A stretch of 64,000 bases of DNA from Mycobacteriaceae bacterium (GTDB lineage: Bacteria > Actinomycetota > Actinomycetes > Mycobacteriales > Mycobacteriaceae): positions 62,001-126,000 of the forward strand of contig JAIEPH010000036.1 in NCBI GenBank assembly GCA_019749805.1. Direction: 5' to 3'. This document shows, in pieces, positions 25,611 through 34,310 of this stretch (positions are counted from its first letter, which is position 1; each line of letters opens with the position of its first letter). The translations under genes were made by a program, and so were the position numbers. The notes beneath the pieces were generated by a model. It saw only the letters and a list, made by a program, of their open reading frames with translations, was not told the DNA's origin and made no database searches.

Positions 25611-26570
25611 ATGGACGTTCTCAGAACCCCAGACGAGCGATTCGACAACCTGCCCGATTATCCGTTTCCGCCAAGCTACGCCGTCGTCGAGACCCGCGAC
25701 GTACCCCCGGTGCGGATGCACTACGTCGATGCCGGGCCCGCCGACGGGCCCGTTGTCGTCCTCCTGCACGGGCAGCCGACGTGGTCGTTCATGTACCGCA
25801 ATGTCATTCGGGCCCTTGTGGACTCGGGAATGCGAGTCATCGCGCCGGACAACATCGGCTACGGTCGCTCCGACAAACCCACCGACGCGACGGCCTACAC
25901 GTTTCGCCGGCACATCGACTGGACCCGGAGTCTGATCAACGGGCTCGGCCTGCGCGAGGTGACGCTGGTGGTGCAGGACTGGGGTGGGCCGATCGGGCTG
26001 AGCGTGCTGGCCCGCGAACCCGACCGGTTCGCGAGGGTCGTCGCAACGAACACCATCTTGCACACCTGCGACCCGGGGTTGGCAGGCAAGCTCGCGTGGG
26101 CGCATCACGGTGTCGACGAGGACCGGGTGATGTTGCAGGAGACGCTGCTCGACTATGTCGCGTTGTACGCACGCGCGCCGGACATCAATCCGAGCATGTT
26201 CCTCGACGCGGTGGCCGGCCCGCTGAATGCCGACGTGCTCGCGGCGTACGACGCACCCTTCCCCGACCGCAGCTACAAAGCCGGACTACGGCAAACGACC
26301 GCGCTCATCCCGCTGACACGTAACGATCCCGGTGCGGCGATCGGGCGGGACACGATGGCCGCGCTGCGGCAGTGGGAACGACCCTTCCTGACCGCGTATT
26401 CGGACGGTGATCCCCCAACTCGCGGGTGGGACAAGGTGTTTCAGGAGCAGATTCCCGGAGCCCAGCGCCAGGCACACACGATCATCGCCGGCGCCGGGCA
26501 TTTCATCGCAGAACAGAAGGGTGCGGAACTGGCCGCCGTCATCGCCGAATTCATAGGCGACACAAGCTAA
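25611..26570 (+). CDS. dhmA: Haloalkane dehalogenase-like alpha/beta hydrolase
   Basis: The 319-residue protein opens MDVLRTPDERF, as in M. tuberculosis Rv2296. It has the oxyanion motif HGQPTW, with a halide-binding Trp, and the nucleophile Asp123 in VVQDWGG, with a second Trp. The catalytic His lies in GAGHFIAE. These are the haloalkane dehalogenase signatures: halide displacement by Asp, then hydrolysis. It has no signal peptide. The natural substrate is unclear; the symbol is by similarity only. Confidence 0.88.
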   Translation: MDVLRTPDERFDNLPDYPFPPSYAVVETRDVPPVRMHYVDAGPADGPVVVLLHGQPTWSFMYRNVIRALVDSGMRVIAPDNIGYGRSDKPTDATAYTFRRHIDWTRSLINGLGLREVTLVVQDWGGPIGLSVLAREPDRFARVVATNTILHTCDPGLAGKLAWAHHGVDEDRVMLQETLLDYVALYARAPDINPSMFLDAVAGPLNADVLAAYDAPFPDRSYKAGLRQTTALIPLTRNDPGAAIGRDTMAALRQWERPFLTAYSDGDPPTRGWDKVFQEQIPGAQRQAHTIIAGAGHFIAEQKGAELAAVIAEFIGDTS

Positions 26571-26581
26571 CTCGGCGCAGG

Positions 26582-29134
26582 TCAGGGCGACGTGGCCGAA
26601 CTGTCCGATGTGGAGCCGTCCGAGGCGGATGCGTCGGAGGCGCTGCCGTCCGTGGTGGTTCCCTCCGAACTGCTGGCGTCGGACGTGGGATCGGCGGTGG
26701 TCGACGGATCGCTGGTGGCCGACGGATCGCTGGTGGCTGACGGATCGCTGGACGTCGTTGATTCACCGCTCGTTCGGTCGGCGGTCGTCTGCTCGGACGT
26801 GGAGTCGGTTTCGGGGTCGCCAGTTTCAGTCGGTTCCGGCGTTGGCGTTTCCGGCGTTGGTGGTGGGATCGCTGTCGAGGTAGGCGCCGCGGTCGTCACG
26901 GCGACTGTCAAGGAGCTGGTGGGCGGAGCTGTCGACGATTCTGTCGGGAATGTGCCCGGCTGGTCTCTTTCGACGATGGCCTTGATTTCGTTCGTGTATT
27001 CCTCGAACTGCGGGGCGATCTCCTCTAACGGCACCTCACCTCTGTCGATGGCTTCGCCGTACGACTGGATCTCGCTCCACAGGACGTCCAATTCGGCCAT
27101 GGCCGCGGCGGACAGCGGCCGGTCGAGAGTGATGAACAGCTGTTGGGCGAACGCGTATGTCAGGCAGTTGACGCATTCGTAGTTGAGGGCGCCGGCCAGA
27201 TTCTGGGGAACCGCCACGTTGTCGTTGGTGTCGTCCTCGTCGATGACAAACACGACTTGGTAGGACACCGCGACGGCTGAGCACGAGAAGCACGACGCGT
27301 AGGCGTGCGCCTCGTTGACGTTCTCCGCATATTCTTCGTCGGTCTGCCAGATCATCGCCACCGCCACATCGTATTCGGCGGTGCCCGAAGTGGTGTTCAC
27401 CGCGAGCGCTTGAGTGTCCCCTTCCTCTGGGGCCAGCGGCCTGTCGAAGGGAAAGACCCAACCCTGGTCGGCGGTTGTTGTCGGCACGAAGGCACCCGTC
27501 GAGCCTGAGTAGCCGCTGTTGGGGACCGCCCCGGAAGGCGTTCTTGGAATCAGGATCACGGCGAGCTGCGGATTATTGATGGTCGGTGGCGCAGAGGCGG
27601 TGTCCCACAAGGCCCAGATGGCGCCCCGCTGTCCGGGGGCGAGGGTTCTGGTCGCTGCGACGGGCCGGGTCGTGTCGGCCGTACCTGCGGAGTTGCCGGT
27701 TTCCCTGACACCCAGCGCATACACGATGTCGCCGAGTGTGCCGCGCTCATTTGCTTGGATTGGTCGGTAATTGTTCCCATCCAGCCAGGCGACGCCAACG
27801 CCAGCCAGCACCGCTGCACCGAAAACTGCTGCCAACAGGCGCATCACAGGTCTACCGTCGGTAGCACGCCGGGCACTTGCCACCGCGTGGCGTGTGAAAC
27901 GCACCAATAGGTAGATGATGCCGGCCATCGGGATGATGATCGCGATCATCGCAAGTACCCGGGCGACCGCCTGAACCATGTCGCCCTCGGCGATGGCGCC
28001 GGCGAAGACGTCCTGCTGCTTATTGAGACTCGACCATGCGGTCCCTATCAATCGGGGCAACGCGTAGACGGCGAGCGCAAGTGACGCCAGCAGGAGGGGT
28101 ACGACGGCGAGAACCCATACGGTCACCACTATTCGGGCCCACGGCTTGAGTTCCCGCACCCGGGGATCGTTCTGCTTCCACGGCAGCAGACCGACCAGGA
28201 TCGGCCCGATGCGGCCATACAAGTCCGGAACGCCAGTGAGATCGGCCAGCACATGGTAGCCGTCGAACCGCACGAGCGGCGCGAGCTGGCGCAACATCTG
28301 GATGATCTGAGTGGCCACGACAAGCAGCAGGGCGTCGTAACGTAGCCAGTACCATACAGCCGTGATCGCGACGGCTACAACAACATTGAAGTAAAGGCCC
28401 CCTAGGTCGGTGCGCAGGCGTCCACCCCGACCGAGCCGATACGAATCTGTGACGTCGGTGTAGAACGCAGGCCAGACGAGATAGAGACCGACACCCATGA
28501 CACCCGGCGTGGCGCCGCCGTACCGGGCGGCCGCCGCATGTCCGAATTCGTGGAAACCGGCCGAGAGCACCGTAACCGCGAAGACTAAAATCAGCAGGCC
28601 GGGACGTTCGAACGCGTCGTATGCCGCTGACGCCAGTCCTTTGCGAAAGAAGACCCACCAACACACCACCGCGAACGCGGTAAGCACAAGGACAACCACC
28701 CACGGCCGAAACAGAAACCGGAACGGATCGGTGAGCCGCCGCGTGCGGTCAGGATCGGTGATGGCGTACCGGAAGCGCAACCCCAACAGGGGGTTTCGCT
28801 TCTTAAGCGACGGTTCGCTTCCATCTGCGCCAACTACCAGGCCGAGCGGTCGCAGCTTTGCCTCGACCAGCTGCACGACGTTTTCCGCGGTGAGGTTTCG
28901 ACTGGTCGACTCGGACACAGCCGATGCCACTTCGGCCGCCGATCGGTGGCCGTCGATCTCGCGAAGGATCGCGTACAACAACGGGGTGAGCTGAATAGTC
29001 TGGCCATCGGCGCGGCGCACCAGCGATGGCGGAACCCGGTATCCGGATCCCGCCATCTCGCCGATGAGTACGAGGCCGTCCGCGCGCGTGAGGACGGCTT
29101 GTACCGTCGCCGCGTCCGCAAAGGTCGCAGTCAT
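26582..29134 (-). CDS. PqqD-like domain + M50 membrane metalloprotease with large outer domain
   Basis: The 850-residue protein has four parts. Residues ~40-100 form a PqqD/winged-helix-like domain, as used to recognise RiPP leader peptides. Residues 145-430 form a polytopic M50 site-2-protease unit with the zinc motif HEFGH (195-199) and the third ligand in FDGYHVL (about 291). Residues ~455-725 form a large soluble domain, predicted outside the membrane, with two CxxC pairs (CFSC at 615, CVNC at 654). Residues ~730-850 are a Ser/Thr/Asp-rich low-complexity tail with tandem SATSDP repeats. It lies 29 nt downstream of the leader-like protein gene and is translated with it. It probably processes or exports that protein. 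AAAGG precedes ATG 29134. Confidence 0.88.
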   Translation of the reverse strand: MTATFADAATVQAVLTRADGLVLIGEMAGSGYRVPPSLVRRADGQTIQLTPLLYAILREIDGHRSAAEVASAVSESTSRNLTAENVVQLVEAKLRPLGLVVGADGSEPSLKKRNPLLGLRFRYAITDPDRTRRLTDPFRFLFRPWVVVLVLTAFAVVCWWVFFRKGLASAAYDAFERPGLLILVFAVTVLSAGFHEFGHAAAARYGGATPGVMGVGLYLVWPAFYTDVTDSYRLGRGGRLRTDLGGLYFNVVVAVAITAVWYWLRYDALLLVVATQIIQMLRQLAPLVRFDGYHVLADLTGVPDLYGRIGPILVGLLPWKQNDPRVRELKPWARIVVTVWVLAVVPLLLASLALAVYALPRLIGTAWSSLNKQQDVFAGAIAEGDMVQAVARVLAMIAIIIPMAGIIYLLVRFTRHAVASARRATDGRPVMRLLAAVFGAAVLAGVGVAWLDGNNYRPIQANERGTLGDIVYALGVRETGNSAGTADTTRPVAATRTLAPGQRGAIWALWDTASAPPTINNPQLAVILIPRTPSGAVPNSGYSGSTGAFVPTTTADQGWVFPFDRPLAPEEGDTQALAVNTTSGTAEYDVAVAMIWQTDEEYAENVNEAHAYASCFSCSAVAVSYQVVFVIDEDDTNDNVAVPQNLAGALNYECVNCLTYAFAQQLFITLDRPLSAAAMAELDVLWSEIQSYGEAIDRGEVPLEEIAPQFEEYTNEIKAIVERDQPGTFPTESSTAPPTSSLTVAVTTAAPTSTAIPPPTPETPTPEPTETGDPETDSTSEQTTADRTSGESTTSSDPSATSDPSATSDPSTTADPTSDASSSEGTTTDGSASDASASDGSTSDSSATSP

Positions 29135-29163
29135 CTGAGGGCCTTTCGGTCGGGCCGGCGCCG

Positions 29164-29946
29164 TTAGCCGGTCGAACCGCCGCTGTCGCCGCCACTGCCA
29201 CCGCCGCTGCCGCTGTCACCGCCGCCGCTGTCACCGGTGCTGGCAGTACCGCTTGTGCCGCCAACGGATTCGCTGCCGGTCGTGCCATCAGTGGCGCCAT
29301 CGGGCTGCGAGGTGCCTTGGTCGATGGTGGAGTCCTGCGTTGCGTTGGCTTCAGCCGTGCCCCGCAGTTCCTGCGTGATGGACACCTCCTGATCGGTGTA
29401 CGCGATAGCGTCGGAATCGATTGTGCCGACGTTGGCTGCAACACTGGCGCTGATCGGCGCGGCGACGTTGGCGTTGGCCGCCACGGCGCCGGCGATCGGT
29501 GCCGCGAGGTCGGCATCGAGGTCGACGTTGACATCGACATTCAGCAGCGGGCCCTCAAGAGTGGCCAGATCCCCCACCTCGACGGTTCCGCCATCGTCAG
29601 GCGGCGGCGGCGTGGGGTCGCCGTCGGCTTCGTCGGCTTGGATGACGTCGCTCTGCTGATCCGACGTGGCATAGGCGTCTGCGATGAGTATCTGATCGAC
29701 CGTTCCGGTCTGGAAGTTTTCGGCTTGTGCGCCTGAGCCCTCCGACAACACATTCGCCGCGGCGGACGCGTCAATCGGCGCCGCGACATTCAGTTGGGCG
29801 GCCGCGGCCAGGTCGATCGGTGAGGCGGCGTCGATGAAGACGTCGACGTCGACGTTGAGATCGAGGATCGACACAACCTCCTTATCCGGTAGCACTGTCG
29901 CGAACTCAGCCTCGAGTTCTTCTGGAGTCAGTCCTTGACTTGTCAT
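29164..29946 (-). CDS. Signal-less Asp/Ala-rich repetitive protein with leader-like N-terminus (putative M50 substrate)
   Basis: The 260-residue product begins TSQGLTPEELEAEFATVLPD, then KEVVSIL, an acidic amphipathic leader like those of RiPP precursors. It has no Sec signal or membrane helix. The middle holds two copies of a block of LNVDVDV-like and VAAPIxASxAANV strings (about residues 30-70 and 120-180). A DGDPTPPPPDDGG linker separates them, and a Gly/Ser-rich tail ends the chain. GAGAAGG lies before ATG 29946. It forms a tight operon with the PqqD-M50 protease. I infer a ribosomal substrate handled by the protease; no known family is recognised. Confidence 0.78.
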   Translation of the reverse strand: MTSQGLTPEELEAEFATVLPDKEVVSILDLNVDVDVFIDAASPIDLAAAAQLNVAAPIDASAAANVLSEGSGAQAENFQTGTVDQILIADAYATSDQQSDVIQADEADGDPTPPPPDDGGTVEVGDLATLEGPLLNVDVNVDLDADLAAPIAGAVAANANVAAPISASVAANVGTIDSDAIAYTDQEVSITQELRGTAEANATQDSTIDQGTSQPDGATDGTTGSESVGGTSGTASTGDSGGGDSGSGGGSGGDSGGSTG

Positions 29947-30061
29947 TGCGCCTTCTCCCGTGTTCCGACCGTCGAGTGGTTGCTGATGACCGGCCGTCCG
30001 ACCATCATTTTTGTGCTGACAGACGTACCCCGTACCGCCCAAGATCAATAGAAACTCACAC

Positions 30062-30083
30062 AAATTCTTGAGAAAATTCTTGA
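30062..30083. promoter_or_regulatory. Tandem AAATTCTTGA direct repeat upstream of the leader-like gene
   Basis: Two identical 10-bp copies, AAATTCTTGA at 30062-30071 and 30074-30083, have a 12-bp period in an AT-rich stretch. The spacing is close to one helical turn, as for OmpR/PrrA-type response regulators. The site lies between the kinase stop (30217) and the leader-like gene start (29946). An ACACGTGT palindrome lies about 30 bp to its right. Function is inferred only. Confidence 0.5.
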
Positions 30084-30216
30084 ATTCCCAGCTACAGACG
30101 TGGAAACCAAATTGACACGTGTGCTAGTTTCTCAGGTTTCTCCTGCTGCAGAGCGAAGCCCCGGTGTGGCACCCTCGTCTTCGGCTAGTTTGCTGCGTTA
30201 AGGCGCTGGCGCAAGA

Positions 30217-31569
30217 TCAACTCGGCGCCGGTAGCCGCAGCACCAGCCGCGCACCACCCATGGGGCTGGCCTCCATGGCCGCCGTGCCGCCGTGCAGGTC
30301 GGCCTGTTGGGCCACCAGTGCAAGGCCGAGTCCTGAGCCGGACCGCGCGGCCGTCGACCCGCGGGAGAACCGCTCGAAGATGGCGGCGCGCTCCTCCTCC
30401 GGCACGCCGGCGCCGTTGTCATCGACGACGATCTCCACACCCTCACCGGAGCTGACCGCACTGAGACAGATCTCGGTTGCGCCGCCGTGCTTGACGGCGT
30501 TTGTGATGGCGTTGTCGATGACCAGCCGCAAGCCGGCGGGCAGGCCCACCATCAGCACCGTGGTCGACGATCCGAGCGAGACGGTTAGATCGGGGTAGTT
30601 GCGCATCGCGTCATGCGCCGCACGATCCAACAGCTCGGTGATGTCGACGGGCACGAAGTCGTCCACGGTGGTCAACTCGCCCTGCGCGAGGCGCTCCAGC
30701 GCAGTGAGCGTCGCTTCGATACGGGTCTGGGTGCGCATGACGTCGGCGATCACCTCTTGGCGCTGATCGTCGCGCATCTCGAGGGTGGACAGCACCTCGA
30801 GGTTGGTGCGCATAGCCGTTAGCGGCGTACGCAATTCGTGAGAGGCCACGGCGGCGAAGTCGCGCGCTGATTCGAGAGCCGCCCTGGTGCGCTGCTGCTC
30901 GTCACCGATGCGGGCAAGCATTCCCTCGACGGCCTCGGCGATCTCCACCGCTTCCTGCACACCGCGCACTTTGACTTCATCGGGATTGGACTGCGCGTTG
31001 ATCGCGCGGGCCTGCTGAGCCAGCAACCGGAAGGGATTGATCATGATCGACCACATCACCGAGCCGACCAGGACGGTACCGATGATCACGCCGCCGCAGA
31101 TCAGCAGCACCCGCCGGTGCAGTTCATTGATGCGGCGCTGCGTTTCGGCGAGCGGAGCACCCACCGCGATCTTCGCGTCGCCGGCGGTGAAGGTGCGGAC
31201 GCGGTACTCGACACCGCCGATGGTCGTGTTGGCGTAACCGACGTCGAAATCCGGCAGCACCACTTCGCGAGGCATCGACACGGTTATGCCTTCGACGCGC
31301 GCGGTGCGTACGACGTTGCCGTCCGGTGCCTGCGGCTGATCGACTCCCTCCTGTTGTGCGGTTTGCAGCAGCGTGCTGATGTCGCCCAGACTGCTCACCG
31401 AATCGAGTCGGCGATCCAGCTGGCTGTACTGGTCGTTCGTCACGCCGAACCACACCCACGCGCCGAGCGTGATCACCAAGGCGACGACCGAAAGCGCGGC
31501 GACGATGACGATCACCCGCAGTGACAGCACACGCGTCAACAGTTCGAAGACACGTTCGCCGAGTTTCAT
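30217..31569 (-). CDS. PrrB-like membrane sensor histidine kinase, orphan
   Basis: The 450-residue kinase has two membrane helices (about 18-42 and 155-175) around a ~110-residue outer sensor, a HAMP region, and HisKA with phospho-acceptor His244 in SHELRTPLTAMRTNLEVL. The ATPase motifs are N-box NAITNAVKHGG, DDNGAGVP and GSGLGLALV. The chain closely follows mycobacterial PrrB in its kinase half and sensor motif YRVRT. No response-regulator gene is next to it, unlike prrA-prrB. Its ATG overlaps the stop of the SGNH hydrolase by 4 nt, so the two are coupled. It is a PrrB paralogue or the displaced orthologue. Confidence 0.92.
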   Translation of the reverse strand: MKLGERVFELLTRVLSLRVIVIVAALSVVALVITLGAWVWFGVTNDQYSQLDRRLDSVSSLGDISTLLQTAQQEGVDQPQAPDGNVVRTARVEGITVSMPREVVLPDFDVGYANTTIGGVEYRVRTFTAGDAKIAVGAPLAETQRRINELHRRVLLICGGVIIGTVLVGSVMWSIMINPFRLLAQQARAINAQSNPDEVKVRGVQEAVEIAEAVEGMLARIGDEQQRTRAALESARDFAAVASHELRTPLTAMRTNLEVLSTLEMRDDQRQEVIADVMRTQTRIEATLTALERLAQGELTTVDDFVPVDITELLDRAAHDAMRNYPDLTVSLGSSTTVLMVGLPAGLRLVIDNAITNAVKHGGATEICLSAVSSGEGVEIVVDDNGAGVPEEERAAIFERFSRGSTAARSGSGLGLALVAQQADLHGGTAAMEASPMGGARLVLRLPAPS

Positions 31570-32267
31570 AAGCGGACAGGCAATTGTGCCGCGATGAGCG
31601 GCGCGATTTTATCCGCCATGTACTGGTGTCCGGCGTTGGTCGGGTGCACGCCGTCGGAGCCGATCAATCCGGGTTTCCCGACGAACCAGCGTTCAGCGAT
31701 GGGGTCGACGAACGTCGCGCCGGCGACCCCGGCCTGATACTGAAGTGCATCGCGAATCCGCACGAGGTTCGCGGGCGGATGGACGGTCGGCCACGGTGGC
31801 CCGATGACCAGGAACGTCGCTGACGGCGCGATGCGGCGGGCCAATTGGAAGGTGCCGTACGCCAGGATCGACAGCTGCGCGGGATCAATATCCAGGTCGT
31901 TACGGGAGCCGAAGAACACGATGAGCTCGTCATCTGGCTTCACCGTCCGCGCCGTCAGACCCTCGAACAGACTGCCCCGGTTACCTCGCGTCCCGTATCC
32001 CGCACCGCCCTCGGCGCCGACGTCCGCCGAGATCGGCATCCGATGCGACGCAAGCTCGTCCCAGGCACGGGCGGTCCACCCGGTCGGGCCGAGGCCGCCG
32101 AGTTCGGTACCCGTCGTATAGGAATCGCCGACGACCGCGATCCGATTCACGGACGAATTCAACGTCACTACATCATCGGAGCCGTTGTGGCCCATCCTTA
32201 TTGGGCCCTCGCCGCCCACGCTCACCAGCAGCGCGAGCGCAGTCAGGACCGTGACGAACCGCCTCAC
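31566..32267 (-). CDS. Exported SGNH/GDSL-type hydrolase
   Basis: The 233-residue protein has an N-terminal hydrophobic segment (residues 4-19) that should act as a signal peptide or anchor. It then shows the SGNH blocks: GDSYT (catalytic Ser), FFGSRNDLD (Asn) and SDGVHPTNAGH (Asp/His). It is probably a cell-envelope esterase or acetyl-hydrolase. It lies between an acyltransferase-3 membrane protein and the kinase on the same strand, and overlaps the kinase start. AT3 and SGNH are often fused in one protein, so the pair may act together on a glycan or lipid. Confidence 0.9.
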   Translation of the reverse strand: MRRFVTVLTALALLVSVGGEGPIRMGHNGSDDVVTLNSSVNRIAVVGDSYTTGTELGGLGPTGWTARAWDELASHRMPISADVGAEGGAGYGTRGNRGSLFEGLTARTVKPDDELIVFFGSRNDLDIDPAQLSILAYGTFQLARRIAPSATFLVIGPPWPTVHPPANLVRIRDALQYQAGVAGATFVDPIAERWFVGKPGLIGSDGVHPTNAGHQYMADKIAPLIAAQLPVRL

Positions 32268-32318
32268 CGGACCAGCCTAGGACTCATTTGACCAAATCGA
32301 CGTCGATGACGCGCGAAC

Positions 32319-33542
32319 TCATCCCGCACGTGCGGAAACCACAGATCGACGGTCCTCACGCTGACCATCGATGGTCTGCAGTCTGCCGTGGCCAGAGTCC
32401 TGGCGAGTGTCGCGGGGCGGCTTCATCATGCTGCGCATCCACTTACGCGCGGGTTCCTCGACGAGGTGGTACAGCAGCACGGCGCCCGCGACCGCAATCG
32501 CGAACAGTGCCAGCAGTAACGCCTTGCCCGCGAGGTCGGAGCCGAGCTGCAGTTCGAACTGCAGAACCATCCAATTCCACGTCGTGTGCACCAACTCGTG
32601 AACCATGTAGAGGCTGAATGAGATGTGTCCGAGGTAGACCATCGGACGAAGGGACAGCATGGCCGGTAACGTGCCCGCACCGATCGCCAGGGTCGACACC
32701 AGTGGGACGAACAGCACGTCGACCAACCCGGCCGAGTCATAGATCGTCGGGACGGGGTGGGCGTCCAGCCAGTACAGGATTCCGACGATGGTCGCCGCGA
32801 GAAGAAGTGACGCGATACCGGCGCCCATGCGGGCCCGATCGCTCGGATCCAGCTTGCGCACGGCCGCGCACACCAGCGCCCCCGCGGTGAACTGCATGAT
32901 GATCCGCGGCAACCAGCTCCATGGTGTGTAGAACAGGCCGGTAGCCATCAGCAGCACCACCGGGGGCAGCGACGCAGCGACGGCGAGGAAGAACAGGCCC
33001 CTCGCCCGCGTCGCGCGGGCGATGCGGAAGATCACCAAGACCAGCGCGCCGAACAAGAGGTACGCCAGCCATTCGGCGCTGATCGACCAGGCGGGTCCGT
33101 CCCAGCTGGTGCCGTCGAAATAGGGCGCGAACCACAGCTGCACGAGGAGGAACTGCCGGACATAGTTCATCGCCGTGAGCGATCCGGCCGCCTCTGACGG
33201 AACATGGCCGACGTTGAGCGTGAAGATGATCCACAGCGCCGCCAGATGCATCGTCACCAGGTAGACGGGCCACACGCGAGAGAGCCGCAACCAGAGGAAG
33301 TGCAGCGTGGACCGCAACGAGAAGGAGTCGCCCATCCGGTCGAGATAGTTCCACGTCAGCACGAACCCACTGAGGATGAAGAACAGATCGACGCCCTGGG
33401 CGCCGCAGTCGAGCACCGGCGCAAGCGCCGACCTGAATCCCGGGGCGGCTTGCTCGAGCAGCGGACGAAAGTGAAAGAGCACGACCCATACGGCTGCGAC
33501 GATGCGCAATCCGGACAGGGCCTTGATCTCGCCGGTACGCAC
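32319..33542 (-). CDS. Acyltransferase-3 (OafA/YrhL-type) membrane protein
   Basis: The ~407-residue protein has about ten membrane helices and the AT3 signatures RIVAAVWVVLFHF (His in helix 1), GVDLFFILSGF and SAEWLAYL. It should transfer acyl groups to a cell-envelope glycan or lipid. I place the start at GTG 33542, just before the conserved EIKALSGLR opening. The frame extends to 33707, but those codons are not typical of the family. It is 51 nt upstream of the SGNH hydrolase and probably heads a unit with it. Confidence 0.88.
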   Translation of the reverse strand: MRTGEIKALSGLRIVAAVWVVLFHFRPLLEQAAPGFRSALAPVLDCGAQGVDLFFILSGFVLTWNYLDRMGDSFSLRSTLHFLWLRLSRVWPVYLVTMHLAALWIIFTLNVGHVPSEAAGSLTAMNYVRQFLLVQLWFAPYFDGTSWDGPAWSISAEWLAYLLFGALVLVIFRIARATRARGLFFLAVAASLPPVVLLMATGLFYTPWSWLPRIIMQFTAGALVCAAVRKLDPSDRARMGAGIASLLLAATIVGILYWLDAHPVPTIYDSAGLVDVLFVPLVSTLAIGAGTLPAMLSLRPMVYLGHISFSLYMVHELVHTTWNWMVLQFELQLGSDLAGKALLLALFAIAVAGAVLLYHLVEEPARKWMRSMMKPPRDTRQDSGHGRLQTIDGQREDRRSVVSARAG

Positions 33543-33786
33543 AACACTCTCTTCGTGAGGGACTCGAACAGTTGCGATCGTCTGCCGGGCGGTACGCCTC
33601 CCCGCGACCACGCTTCCGGCAGTTTGGCAGGCTACCAGTGGCAACACCGCCCCGACACACTCAGACACGCTGTGAATCGGTTGTGCGATGACCAAAATTG
33701 TTGTCAACCAGGCGCTCTGACGTATCCGAAGCGCACTTCATCGGCTGGATGAGTCAAAGTCGTCCCAACACGCCGATGATGAAGTC

Positions 33787-33815
33787 TTGACTGATTCCAG
33801 AAAAGGGGCATGATG
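33787..33815 (+). promoter_or_regulatory. Probable furA promoter and FurA operator
   Basis: TTGACT (33787-33792) is followed after 16-17 bases by CATGAT/ATGATG (33809-33815). The run between them, ATTCCAGAAAAGG, is AT-rich as in the FurA-binding site known upstream of mycobacterial furA. Such a promoter would start transcription about at GTG 33822, giving a leaderless mRNA. FurA autorepression is established for mycobacteria; the exact bases here are inferred. Confidence 0.5.
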
Positions 33816-33821
33816 GTCTTC

Positions 33822-34277
33822 GTGTCTCCCACGACGGATTTCTCGGAGCAACTGCGGCTTGCAGACCTCCGCGTTACCCGTCCACGCCTCGCTGTCCTCG
33901 AGGCGGTCTGTGCGCACGCGCACGCCGATACCGAGACGATCTTCTCCGCCGTGCGGGTCAACCTTCCCGACGTATCCCGTCAAGCCGTGTACGACGTGCT
34001 CGCGGCGTTGACCGCCGCGAATCTGATTCGTCGTATCCAGCCGTCGGGCTCCGTCTCGCGCTACGAGTCGCGCGTCGGCGACAACCACCACCACGTCGTG
34101 TGTCGCTCGTGCGGGGTCATCGCCGACGTCGACTGCGCGGTCGGCGACACCCCCTGCCTGACACCGTCCGATCCAGACGGATCCCTCGACGGCTTCGTCC
34201 TGGACGAGGCCGAGGTCATCTACTGGGGCCTGTGCCCGGATTGTTCCGCATCCGAAACGTCGCGATCACATACGTGA
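33822..34277 (+). CDS. furA: FurA, Fur-family regulator of katG
   Basis: The protein of about 151 residues has the Fur winged helix (FSEQLRLADLRVTRPRLAVL, SRQAVYDVLAALTAANLI) and the metal site HHHVVCRSCGVIADVDC. The C-terminal CPDC motif coordinates zinc. Starting at GTG 33822 aligns it residue for residue with M. tuberculosis FurA; ATG 33810 or 33813 are alternatives near a GGGG string. It lies 33 nt upstream of katG and should repress both genes, releasing on oxidation. Confidence 0.94.
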   Translation: MSPTTDFSEQLRLADLRVTRPRLAVLEAVCAHAHADTETIFSAVRVNLPDVSRQAVYDVLAALTAANLIRRIQPSGSVSRYESRVGDNHHHVVCRSCGVIADVDCAVGDTPCLTPSDPDGSLDGFVLDEAEVIYWGLCPDCSASETSRSHT

Positions 34278-34310
34278 TCACAGCCCATTTCACCCATCGG
34301 AAGGAATGTT

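Noticed and set aside
26700..26760. Short tandem DNA repeats that could suggest a CRISPR or minisatellite
   Set aside because: They encode the SATSDP repeats of the Ser/Thr/Asp-rich tail of the protease, in frame, with no spacers.
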